From Bacteroides sp. CAG:1076 (GTDB taxonomy: Bacteria > Bacteroidota > Bacteroidia > Bacteroidales > Bacteroidaceae), in the NCBI GenBank assembly GCA_000436795.1, contig HF993152.1, forward strand, positions 1-21,984: a stretch of DNA of 21,984 nt, given 5' to 3'. The notes under the pieces were generated by a model. The model saw only the letters and a list, made by a program, of their open reading frames with translations, was not told the origin of the DNA and searched no databases. Shown piece by piece: positions 6,204 through 14,422 of the stretch (position 1 is its first letter; each line of letters starts with the position of its first letter). The position numbers were made by a program, and so were the translations under genes.

Positions 6204-6231
6204 GAGGCCATTCCATAACAGAAACGGCCTC
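6204..6231 (-). terminator. Hairpin terminating the mannosidase locus
   Basis: GAGGCC (6204-6209) and GGCCTC (6226-6231) form a GC-rich 6-bp stem, extended inside by weaker pairs around a short loop. It lies 10 bp after the stop codon of the last gene of the locus. The sequence after it on the - strand (GCCTTCAATTT) is only moderately T-rich, so some read-through into the next gene is possible. Confidence 0.55.
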
Positions 6232-6241
6232 TCCCTATACA

Positions 6242-7441
6242 TTACCCTACATTCTCACTTTTCGCATCTTCAATATATTCATTCCATAAATCTTCTATCT
6301 TATAATCTTCACCCAGAATATACTGAACAGCTTTCTCCAAAGACCACTGACTACCCATCTTTTCAATCGTAATCGTCAACTTGCGAAGAAAATCACCATC
6401 GTATGTTCTGAGCCAATTCATAAAATAGCCAGAAGTACCATAAGGCAACTGCCATACATAAGGACAAGGGGTTTCACCAGATTTTCGGTTTTCATCATAA
6501 TATGCGCCAGAATTCAACGCTGTACTGATACGACTGGCGTCCGTAACTCCACAACAAGCGCTTCGTATGGCATCAGCCATTCCTTCTATACACGAAGGCT
6601 GATTACTGCCTACCCCTCCGGTTTTCTGAACCAGATGAGAGAACTCGTGTATCAAGACACCTCGAATCTCAAAAGTCGCATCATCTATCGAAACAGAGCC
6701 ATCGCTTACCTGCCCTACATACTCAGAACTTAATCGCATCAACGGACCTTCACTATCTCCCGATACGTAGGCTACAGCTCCAGGATAATCCATTTTCCCT
6801 AAAATACATTTAATCCACGATACTGGCTGCTGTCCGGCATCAACTGTCGAACTATAGATAGAAGATAAAACCAACTGCAAAATCTGTGTATAGTAGGATT
6901 TTTTCTCTTCATCTGTTTTCCCTACAATTTTATCATAGGCTTCACTTACCTGACTGCTTACATTGTCTTCTGTCACCAGCTTGAAAGTAGGAGGAACAAT
7001 ATCAAAGAAGACATCTGAAGATGTTACATTGGTTAACTTCAGGTCGTCGGCCGAAGCCCACTCACTGACTTCCTCACCTCCATCCTTATTCCATATACAA
7101 CGGTACTGAACAGTTGCAGGATTCTTGGTTACAACCGTAAAATAATCATAAGAACTCGCAAAATTAGGATTAGCCATGATTTTTACGGTTTTAGACTGAC
7201 CGCCCAATGCCTGAAAAGAAACTTCAACTCCTTTATAAAGTTTAGGGTCGGGAGTAGTCCGCCACGAAATCTTCAATTCATTCAAATCTTTATTATAGGT
7301 AGCCCCTCTGGCTTCCAGTGCCTCACCACTGACAGGAACTACTCCTTCGGGAAGTTCTCCAAAAACTTGTCCTCCGTCATTTACACACGAGCTTGTGGCA
7401 AACAAGCCCAAAGCCATCAAACATATTAATAGTTTACGCAT
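6242..7441 (-). CDS. BSP-family zinc metallopeptidase lipoprotein with N-terminal beta-sandwich
   Basis: A 399-residue lipoprotein: the signal peptide ends in TSSC with Cys19 as the lipidation site. Residues about 38-135 form a beta-rich, Fn3-like region (ELKISWRTTPDP, VQYRCIWNKDG). The catalytic part, about 145-395, belongs to the plant/bacterial basic secretory protein (BSP) peptidase family. HEFSH at 265-269 is the HExxH zinc motif and EGMAD at 286-290 is the conserved second motif, likely supplying the third ligand. The C-terminus (YILGEDYKIEDLWNEY) closely matches the end of the other BSP protein in this locus. It is the last gene of the operon, 27 bp after the DUF4302-like gene. As a lipoprotein it may be surface exposed and cut mannosylated proteins; the proteolytic activity is inferred from the motif, not shown. 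Confidence 0.85.
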   Translation of the reverse strand: MRKLLICLMALGLFATSSCVNDGGQVFGELPEGVVPVSGEALEARGATYNKDLNELKISWRTTPDPKLYKGVEVSFQALGGQSKTVKIMANPNFASSYDYFTVVTKNPATVQYRCIWNKDGGEEVSEWASADDLKLTNVTSSDVFFDIVPPTFKLVTEDNVSSQVSEAYDKIVGKTDEEKKSYYTQILQLVLSSIYSSTVDAGQQPVSWIKCILGKMDYPGAVAYVSGDSEGPLMRLSSEYVGQVSDGSVSIDDATFEIRGVLIHEFSHLVQKTGGVGSNQPSCIEGMADAIRSACCGVTDASRISTALNSGAYYDENRKSGETPCPYVWQLPYGTSGYFMNWLRTYDGDFLRKLTITIEKMGSQWSLEKAVQYILGEDYKIEDLWNEYIEDAKSENVG

Positions 7442-7468
7442 ATCTTTTTCTTTTTGGGTTACTAATTA

Positions 7469-9085
7469 TTATTGAAATACCGGTTGCGGCCAATAAATAA
7501 AGGTATCGCTGACAATACTGAATACATACAAACCAGCTTCCGGAGTATCGTTACTTCTTACTATTATATGATCCTCATCGAACAGGAATGTGTAAATATT
7601 AGGACAATAAGACTTAACTACATTAATGTCTGATCCATAACCGGCAGCCAATCCTGCATCTTTATTGAACCGGATAATATCCGTTCCCTCGACCGGAGTC
7701 ATATTGCCTCCCTGATAAAGCATGAAGTAATAATTATCCACGTAAATTACAATAGAAGACCAGTCACCGTTCCACTCAAAGATAGGAACATTATCAAAGC
7801 CCGGTATCTTATTGTATTCATCCTGCAAATTACTGCTCATGACACATCGTACATTCTTAAACTGCGGCTGACTACCACCCGGCAGTTTAATCCAGTCTGC
7901 CATCTTATATAAACTTGTCTTATCTTTTCCATAAGATACATTTGCTGTCAGCTTATTGGATGCACCCAATCCAGTCAATTCTACTGCTTCATCGCCTACC
8001 TTGATAGCCTGCAAGGATTCATTTCCGACACCTACCGGCGACTGGAAACTCAGTACACCTTCTTCCGTAACAGTCAAGACTGCATTAACCCGACTGACTT
8101 TCTGATTGGCATAGCTTAAGAAATGAACTGTATGGTCATTCTTCGTAACATAATAATAAGCAACAAAATCGCCATTGGAAGCAGAACGTATTACACCCGA
8201 TCCCCATCCGAGTTCAAACATCTTTTCAATCAAACGTACTTCCGGAGATTTGATGTTATCCAGTTCTGCCTTAGAAGCTTTGGTCATGGTATATGAAATG
8301 CCATTCGATTTACCTTTGCAAGTAATCGTATTTTCATCTGTACTCATGATAACCAGTACATTCTCCTGAGCAAGCTCTTCAAAGTGCGACTGAACTAAAG
8401 TCAGTTCAACCTGCCCTTCACTGTTCTGGCTCAACGAATAAGTTCCGGATACATTCTGAGGAGCACGTTCTGATTTTGTTATAACAGTTTTTTGTTCCGT
8501 ATCAAAAATAAAGTAACATGTATTTCCCGACAAAGAAATTTTCCATCCTCCGCCTTCTTCTACAGAAGCCAGCAGATAATCGATTTTTTCTTCTTCAGTC
8601 ATTATTGCATCCATCTCTTTCCGAGGTGCACGCTTCCACATATATTCTGAATTCGACTCTTTTCCTTTACAGGTAATGCTACTGACCTTTGCACTGGAGA
8701 TAACGAAAGTTTCATCTCCCAAAACCGACTTCAAATCCGATCCTACAAATGAAATCTCAACCTGTTCATCCTCATTCACCGCCATCTTGTATTCATAGGA
8801 AACCAATCTCGGATTTACCGTCGATTTCATTTGATACTTACCTTCTTCAACATTAAAGAACAGGTAAACGGCTATATCTTCTTTCGTTATTTTCCAAACT
8901 TCATCCGAACTGGTAGTAAGAACCTGTTCTACATCTTTTATCAGTTCCGATTCTTTATTATCTTCTTTATTACCACTTAAGTCTGTACCCGGGTACACCA
9001 GTTCCAGCGGATCGCTATACCAATCGCATGCACCCATCATTGTACCCATCAAAGCGATAAATATAAAATTCTTCAGTAATTTCAT
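7469..9085 (-). CDS. Repeat-containing DUF4302-like lipoprotein, possible surface glycan-binding protein
   Basis: 538 residues with a lipoprotein signal ending in MMGAC (Cys20). Two tandem repeats of about 95 residues are visible by eye: 62-159 and 180-276, each starting with (V/G)WKI, containing ITCKGK (137-142 and 254-259) and ending in a K(R)A.(R/K).E(M/L)D pattern. A third, more diverged copy may cover about 292-390 (GWGSGVI, then YYYVTKNDHTVHFLSY), the part most like DUF4302. The tail (about 395-538) is beta-rich and aromatic (FEWNGDWSSIVIYVDNYYFMLY). Directly downstream of susD by 26 bp, it occupies the usual position of a surface glycan-binding protein, and I infer that role. No catalytic motif is seen. 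The family assignment is by resemblance and should be treated as tentative. Confidence 0.7.
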   Translation of the reverse strand: MKLLKNFIFIALMGTMMGACDWYSDPLELVYPGTDLSGNKEDNKESELIKDVEQVLTTSSDEVWKITKEDIAVYLFFNVEEGKYQMKSTVNPRLVSYEYKMAVNEDEQVEISFVGSDLKSVLGDETFVISSAKVSSITCKGKESNSEYMWKRAPRKEMDAIMTEEEKIDYLLASVEEGGGWKISLSGNTCYFIFDTEQKTVITKSERAPQNVSGTYSLSQNSEGQVELTLVQSHFEELAQENVLVIMSTDENTITCKGKSNGISYTMTKASKAELDNIKSPEVRLIEKMFELGWGSGVIRSASNGDFVAYYYVTKNDHTVHFLSYANQKVSRVNAVLTVTEEGVLSFQSPVGVGNESLQAIKVGDEAVELTGLGASNKLTANVSYGKDKTSLYKMADWIKLPGGSQPQFKNVRCVMSSNLQDEYNKIPGFDNVPIFEWNGDWSSIVIYVDNYYFMLYQGGNMTPVEGTDIIRFNKDAGLAAGYGSDINVVKSYCPNIYTFLFDEDHIIVRSNDTPEAGLYVFSIVSDTFIYWPQPVFQ

Positions 9086-9111
9086 AATCTATTAGTTTTT
9101 CGGTTATAGTT

Positions 9112-11067
9112 TTACCATCCCGGATTCTGTTTCAGAGAAGGGGTCTTTGCAATCTCATTCGAATTGATCGGGAAGAAATAATCACGATAAGTCACTCGTC
9201 GCGGAGCCAGTTGCTTTCCTTCAAAACGCTCCATATGATAAGATTTTCCACCTACCTTGATTGCTCCATTTTCATCCAGAACCGGCTGCATGCCATGTAT
9301 GTAGTGCTGTGTCTGAGGATACTGACTCTTCTTTTCGTCAAACCACTGCTGAGCACGGGTATCTTCCGGCATTGCCAGATACTGGCTTTCTTTACTTTCC
9401 TCTATAGGATTAGTCATCACTCCTTTATAGCGTAAGGTAAAATATCGGTTATTCTCAAAGAACAGTTCTACACGACGTTCACGGTCAATATACTCACGAC
9501 GTACTTTCTTGTCTGTATCAAACTCAGGTGGTACTGGCTTCATAAAGGAGCGCTCGCGAATCTGATTAAGCATAGATTTCATGATATTTACATCACCATC
9601 TGTTTCATTCAACGCTTCTGCATAAATCAACATCAGTTCCGGCAAGCGGATTAACGGGAAATGCATGCTGGATATGCTGGCATTTATTGACCAATCGTTC
9701 TGTATAAATTTACGTAAAGCATAACCTGTACGCGTACTACGTGTATCACGTATCGTACTGTTTACAACAGCATCACTACTACCTTCGGCTATGTTATATT
9801 CTTTACCCATCAAAACAGCACCCATGTATACAATATCTCTGTAGAAACGTGGATCACGATTTACATAAGGATTCTTGTCATCGTAATTGGAGGCTGTATA
9901 GATATCGCGTCCATAATCGCCATCAATAACTTCATACTGGTCTACCTGCTCCTGAGTAGGCTGATTTCTTGTCTGGCCACTTCCATACGACTCCGGAATA
10001 TTATCCTGAATCCAGCGGGTATCCTTACTGTTCAGTAAGGTCAGAATAGCTTCGTTGTTGTAGAATGTATTATCTCTAAACATTTCCTCCAGACGCTTGT
10101 AGACTTTATCACCCGAATTCGATACAAAGTCGTTTTCACCATACTGTTTATAAAGCGAGTATCTACCCATATCTACTATTTCCATAAACTCTTCGGCCGC
10201 TTTCAATGCATTCTGCCAACGTTCAGGCTTGTATTCTTTATATTCCTGAGCACCGACACGTGTATCGTTATCACCCAAAGGAGAAACACCTGTAGGATTA
10301 CCTTCTGCATCTCTCAAACCTCCGTTATACAAAGGTTGCGCTGCAATCCAGCGTACAATAGCCTTCAATGCCAGACAAGCACCTTTGTCTATACGGTTAA
10401 ATTCTTCTCCTTCCTGTCTTACCGGTAACCGGCTGGCAGCCTCATCCAAATCATTGCATATCTTTTCAACGCTTGTATGGACCGATTCACGTACTGCATA
10501 GGTAGCAGGATCCTCATTCAGAGAATACAACCGGTCACTATAGACCATTTCTCCATGCCAGCGAAGAATCAGATAATGATAGTACGCTCTGAAAAAATAC
10601 GTTTCTCCAATACGCTTGCTCAACAACCCCGGAGACGAAGGATGATCGGGGGTATCATATTCTTCTACTCCCCAAATGATTTTATTCGCCTTTCGGATAG
10701 ACTGGTAAAAGGTCCACCACCAGCCAAAGCCCGAACCACCATAAATACTACCTATTGATGTAGGATCGGCACTTAATTCACCATTCAGAATTTTATAAGG
10801 AGCATCGGCATCCGCCTTGTTAGCTTCAAGTTCATCACAAATAGCTCCAATATTATGGCTATAGATTGTATTCAGTCCCAAACTGTTCAGATACATATCC
10901 GAATATAACTGTGTAACCAGTTCGTTTACCTTGGTATATCTGGAAAAGACTTCCGCCTCCTGAAGCTTTCCATCATCTTCTCTTTCCAGATAATCACTAC
11001 ACGAAGGAGTAAGTAAACACAAACCTCCTATTGTAATACAAGCAAGTATAGAATTAATAAATTTCAT
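9112..11067 (-). CDS. SusD-family outer-membrane glycan-binding lipoprotein
   Basis: SusD proteins lie on the outer surface as lids of SusC transporters and capture the glycan. This one is a lipoprotein (TPSC, Cys23, followed by SDYLERED as is common in surface SusD proteins). Family hallmarks are the tetratricopeptide-type helices, the NPYVNRDPRFYRDIVYMG segment (399-416), and RLPELMLIYAEALNE (474-488) leading into a C-terminal NQIRERS region. Length 651 residues is long for the family, which is usually about 500-600. It is 11 bp downstream of susC, as expected for an obligate pair. Its ligand is inferred as mannose-containing glycan from the linked GH92 genes only. Confidence 0.95.
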   Translation of the reverse strand: MKFINSILACITIGGLCLLTPSCSDYLEREDDGKLQEAEVFSRYTKVNELVTQLYSDMYLNSLGLNTIYSHNIGAICDELEANKADADAPYKILNGELSADPTSIGSIYGGSGFGWWWTFYQSIRKANKIIWGVEEYDTPDHPSSPGLLSKRIGETYFFRAYYHYLILRWHGEMVYSDRLYSLNEDPATYAVRESVHTSVEKICNDLDEAASRLPVRQEGEEFNRIDKGACLALKAIVRWIAAQPLYNGGLRDAEGNPTGVSPLGDNDTRVGAQEYKEYKPERWQNALKAAEEFMEIVDMGRYSLYKQYGENDFVSNSGDKVYKRLEEMFRDNTFYNNEAILTLLNSKDTRWIQDNIPESYGSGQTRNQPTQEQVDQYEVIDGDYGRDIYTASNYDDKNPYVNRDPRFYRDIVYMGAVLMGKEYNIAEGSSDAVVNSTIRDTRSTRTGYALRKFIQNDWSINASISSMHFPLIRLPELMLIYAEALNETDGDVNIMKSMLNQIRERSFMKPVPPEFDTDKKVRREYIDRERRVELFFENNRYFTLRYKGVMTNPIEESKESQYLAMPEDTRAQQWFDEKKSQYPQTQHYIHGMQPVLDENGAIKVGGKSYHMERFEGKQLAPRRVTYRDYFFPINSNEIAKTPSLKQNPGW

Positions 11068-11078
11068 CTTTCTTCAAA

Positions 11079-14000
11079 TTAGAATGTAACATTTACTCCA
11101 AAATTATAGATTCGCTGAATAGGATACCATGAACCATTTCCATTACCTGTTTCAGGGTCCATATTCACATCTCCAAGTTTATCGAATGTCAACAGGTTCA
11201 TACCTTGTACATAGAAACGTACCTGCTGTAAATGAGCTCTCTGTATCAGCTTCTGCGGCAAAGAATATCCTATTTCAATATTCTTCAGACGAAGGTAAGA
11301 AGCATCGTACAAGAACAAACTGCTGGAAGCATTCTTATTGTTAGGATGATTACCCAAGTGAAGAGCCGGATATGATGCGTCCGGATTTTCGGGTGTCCAT
11401 GAATCCAGATGCATACTCTTTACTTTACCCATATTGTTTCCTTGAGCACCCATTACAGGGAAATCCCATACTGCCGGACCACTCAACTGCAATGAAGTGA
11501 GGGCTGCACCCTGGAAAAGCATACTCAAATCCCAGCCTTTATATGATAATCCCAATGGAATACCAAACTGAAGTTCCGGAGTCTTCGGATTACCCATAGC
11601 TTTCATATCATGCTGATCATCTACTTTTCCATCATTATTCAAATCTTTGTAAACAACATCACCCGGCGACAACTTACCCCAAGGCTGGAAACCCGAACCG
11701 TCGTTCATGGCATTCAGTCTGTCGGCCTCAGCCTGGTCTTTTACGAAATGGTCAACCTCGTATACAAAATATTCACCTACACGATGTCCTGTACGCTGCA
11801 TCCAAGGTACAGCACGATCAATTTCCATCATATCCAGAATCTTATTGCGGGCAAATCCGGCATTAAAACGAATATAATAGTTAAAGTGGCGTCCTATACG
11901 ATCATTCCATCCAACTTCCAAATCAAAACCTCGGTTGATAACCTTACCGGCATTGACATAAGAAGATGTCTTTCCAAATACATCAGGAATACCTACGACA
12001 TCACTACCTCCTGTATTTGTGATAATATCCCAGCGCTTTTCATAAAAAGCATCAATTGACAAATTCAGGCGGTTATTAAACATATTCATATCAATACCTG
12101 CATTGTACTTGATGCCACGTTCCCAAGTCAAATCGGGATTAGCCAGGTCGCCTTCCTGCAAACCACCTCCCATTGATTGGTTATAATTTGTACCGGTATT
12201 CCAAGAACTGGCATTCGTTGAGTTGTAATACTGTACATACAAGAAACGTCCAATACCCTGGTCATTTCCAACCCAACCGACAGAGCCTCTTAACTTCAAG
12301 TGATCCAGCCAGCCTTTTGTTCCATCCATAAAACTTTCTTCAGTAGGTACCCATCCTAAAGAGAATGAAGGGAATACACCATAACGATGTGCCTTACTGA
12401 AGTTTTCAGAACCATTGATACCGACATTGGCCTCGAACAAGTATTTGTTCTCATAATCGTATGTTGCTCTGGCAGCAAATCCCTGATAACGATAGGCAAC
12501 CTCATTACCAATGGTACGCTGCGAACGATGCATGGTAAACATTCCCGTTACATTGTGTCCGCCAAAGCTACGCTGATAATCCAGTTTTGCCTGCATATAC
12601 ACGCGGGCAATAGCCATGCTTGCCGAATAACTATTTTGCTTCGTATTGTCAACAGTAAAGTTGGATATAGCCGGAGTATAAGCGCCACTGTATCTGACTC
12701 TGTCTGGAGTAGCATAAATACCCAATCCTTCCGTAGGGTAGAAAGTCGCATATCCACCATATTCCTCGTTGTTTGCTACTTTTCGAGGGATAGAGCGGTC
12801 GATAGCATGTGTTTCTTCAATATCATAAGAGAACATACCTTCTACTTTCAAACCTTTGGTGATAAAGTCCAGTTTATGACCTATGATAAAGTTTCCCTGG
12901 AAATTGATTTTATGAGTGGTCTTATATCCCATATAGGCAATTTCACCCAAAATATTCTTTGTGAACTGGCTATTACCAAATAAAAGTCCGTTAGGATGAT
13001 CGGTATAGTAGGTTTCATTACTTGGATGTCCATTTCTTTCCAGTACAACCGGATAAATTGGAGGAGTAGTATTGGCTGTGAAAATAATATTTCCAGATCC
13101 ACCACCCGATTCATTCATATCTGTAATCTGTCCACCAAGATTTACACTGACATAAAAATTCTTGGTAATATCAATATCCAAACTCGTACGTAAATTATAG
13201 CGTTTAAAGCCACCATTTGTACTATATGCATCATTCAAATCAGAATACCGGTAGTTTCCATCCTGATTAAAATAACCAATCATTGCAAAATAACGTGCAC
13301 GTTCGCTACCTCCACGCAATGACAATGTATAATTCTGCTGAATGGCAGGGCGAAAAGCATAATCGAACAAATCGATATTATAACCTAATCCGTCTGTGTT
13401 ATCCCCCTTGGCACGAGCCCAGTTTGCAATCATCTCATCAGAGAACAGCTTAGACTGTACGGCAAGATCGTCTTCCCATCCCGGATTATCGTTTTTCAAA
13501 GCCTGATTATACAAACGAGCATAATCTGCCGAGCCTAAATAGTCCGGATATGATACAGGCTCTGCCATTCCGACCTGTGCTTTAAATTCGACTGTAGGCT
13601 TAGACTGAGAAACACCTCTCTTAGTTGTAACAATTACCACACCGTTTGCACCTCTGATACCATATACGGCTGTGGCAGAAGCATCTTTCAAAATAGAGAA
13701 TGTTTCTATTTCATTTGGATCCAAGTTGGAAAGGCTTCTTTCCACTCCATCCACAATTACAATAGGCGCCTGAGCACCTGAATTATATGAGGACAAACCA
13801 CGCACTGCAAAGCTCGCAACATCCTTACCAGGCTCACCTCCTCCAAACTGGGTTACGGTCAGACCAGGCAAACGTCCGGCTAATGCGTTGGTAATATTTG
13901 CACTCGGACTTTGCGAAAGCTCCTTCACGTTTACCGAAGCAACAGAACCTGTCAAAGTAGTTTTCTTTTGTGAGCCATAACCGATTACCACAACTTCCTG

Positions 14001-14402
14001 CAAGGTCTTCGAATCTTCTACCAATGTAATACTCAGTTCGCGCTTCCCTTTCAAGGGGATGTCTTTTGTGGTATATCCGATAAAAGAAACAGTTAAAACA
14101 GCATCTTCATAGGGAACAGTCAGAACAAAATTACCATCCATATCGGTAATTGTACCAAGGCTCGTACCTTTCACCATAATATTCGCTCCAATAATAGGGA
14201 GCTTGTCTTCATCAAGGACAGTTCCTTTTACCTGAATCCCTTTCGACTGTTCAACACCAATCGATAACGCCGGATTTTCGGCTGCCCAGCTGGGTGAAGA
14301 GAGCAAGCATAGAAAAGCCATAGGATATACCAAACGCATACACCTGAATTGCTCTCCTCTAAATTTCACATCTTTCATAGGTTCGCTTTTAAAGTTAAAC
14401 AT
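11079..14402 (-). CDS. SusC-family TonB-dependent outer-membrane transporter
   Basis: The 1107-residue protein imports oligosaccharides across the outer membrane with energy from TonB. After a signal peptide (hydrophobic core about 23-40, ending SPSWAAE), an N-terminal carboxypeptidase-regulatory-like domain spans about 56-128 (VKGTVLDEDKLPIIGANIMV). It is followed by the SusC motif EVVVIGYGSQKK (136-147) and the plug domain (about 150-265, with PNEIETFSILKDASATAVYG and GANGVVIVTTKRG). The rest is beta-barrel and ends in VNVTF. No anti-sigma-interacting N-terminal extension is seen, so regulation should not be by an ECF sigma/anti-sigma pair. The start is uncertain: the ATG at 14402 gives the longest reading, and one eight codons later (MKDVKFRGEQF) is equally plausible. 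The gap to the upstream GH92 gene is 20 bp. Confidence 0.95.
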   Translation of the reverse strand: MFNFKSEPMKDVKFRGEQFRCMRLVYPMAFLCLLSSPSWAAENPALSIGVEQSKGIQVKGTVLDEDKLPIIGANIMVKGTSLGTITDMDGNFVLTVPYEDAVLTVSFIGYTTKDIPLKGKRELSITLVEDSKTLQEVVVIGYGSQKKTTLTGSVASVNVKELSQSPSANITNALAGRLPGLTVTQFGGGEPGKDVASFAVRGLSSYNSGAQAPIVIVDGVERSLSNLDPNEIETFSILKDASATAVYGIRGANGVVIVTTKRGVSQSKPTVEFKAQVGMAEPVSYPDYLGSADYARLYNQALKNDNPGWEDDLAVQSKLFSDEMIANWARAKGDNTDGLGYNIDLFDYAFRPAIQQNYTLSLRGGSERARYFAMIGYFNQDGNYRYSDLNDAYSTNGGFKRYNLRTSLDIDITKNFYVSVNLGGQITDMNESGGGSGNIIFTANTTPPIYPVVLERNGHPSNETYYTDHPNGLLFGNSQFTKNILGEIAYMGYKTTHKINFQGNFIIGHKLDFITKGLKVEGMFSYDIEETHAIDRSIPRKVANNEEYGGYATFYPTEGLGIYATPDRVRYSGAYTPAISNFTVDNTKQNSYSASMAIARVYMQAKLDYQRSFGGHNVTGMFTMHRSQRTIGNEVAYRYQGFAARATYDYENKYLFEANVGINGSENFSKAHRYGVFPSFSLGWVPTEESFMDGTKGWLDHLKLRGSVGWVGNDQGIGRFLYVQYYNSTNASSWNTGTNYNQSMGGGLQEGDLANPDLTWERGIKYNAGIDMNMFNNRLNLSIDAFYEKRWDIITNTGGSDVVGIPDVFGKTSSYVNAGKVINRGFDLEVGWNDRIGRHFNYYIRFNAGFARNKILDMMEIDRAVPWMQRTGHRVGEYFVYEVDHFVKDQAEADRLNAMNDGSGFQPWGKLSPGDVVYKDLNNDGKVDDQHDMKAMGNPKTPELQFGIPLGLSYKGWDLSMLFQGAALTSLQLSGPAVWDFPVMGAQGNNMGKVKSMHLDSWTPENPDASYPALHLGNHPNNKNASSSLFLYDASYLRLKNIEIGYSLPQKLIQRAHLQQVRFYVQGMNLLTFDKLGDVNMDPETGNGNGSWYPIQRIYNFGVNVTF

Positions 14403-14422
14403 TATTAGAATTATTCAGTTTT

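Noticed and set aside
12387..12983. 198-codon + strand ORF inside susC
   Set aside because: It is a shadow of the SusC reading frame; the opposite strand encodes an uninterrupted beta-barrel with family features.
14403..14422. Promoter for susC in the 20-bp gap
   Set aside because: The gap is too short and shows no -33/-7 pair; any susC promoter would have to lie inside the GH92 coding sequence.
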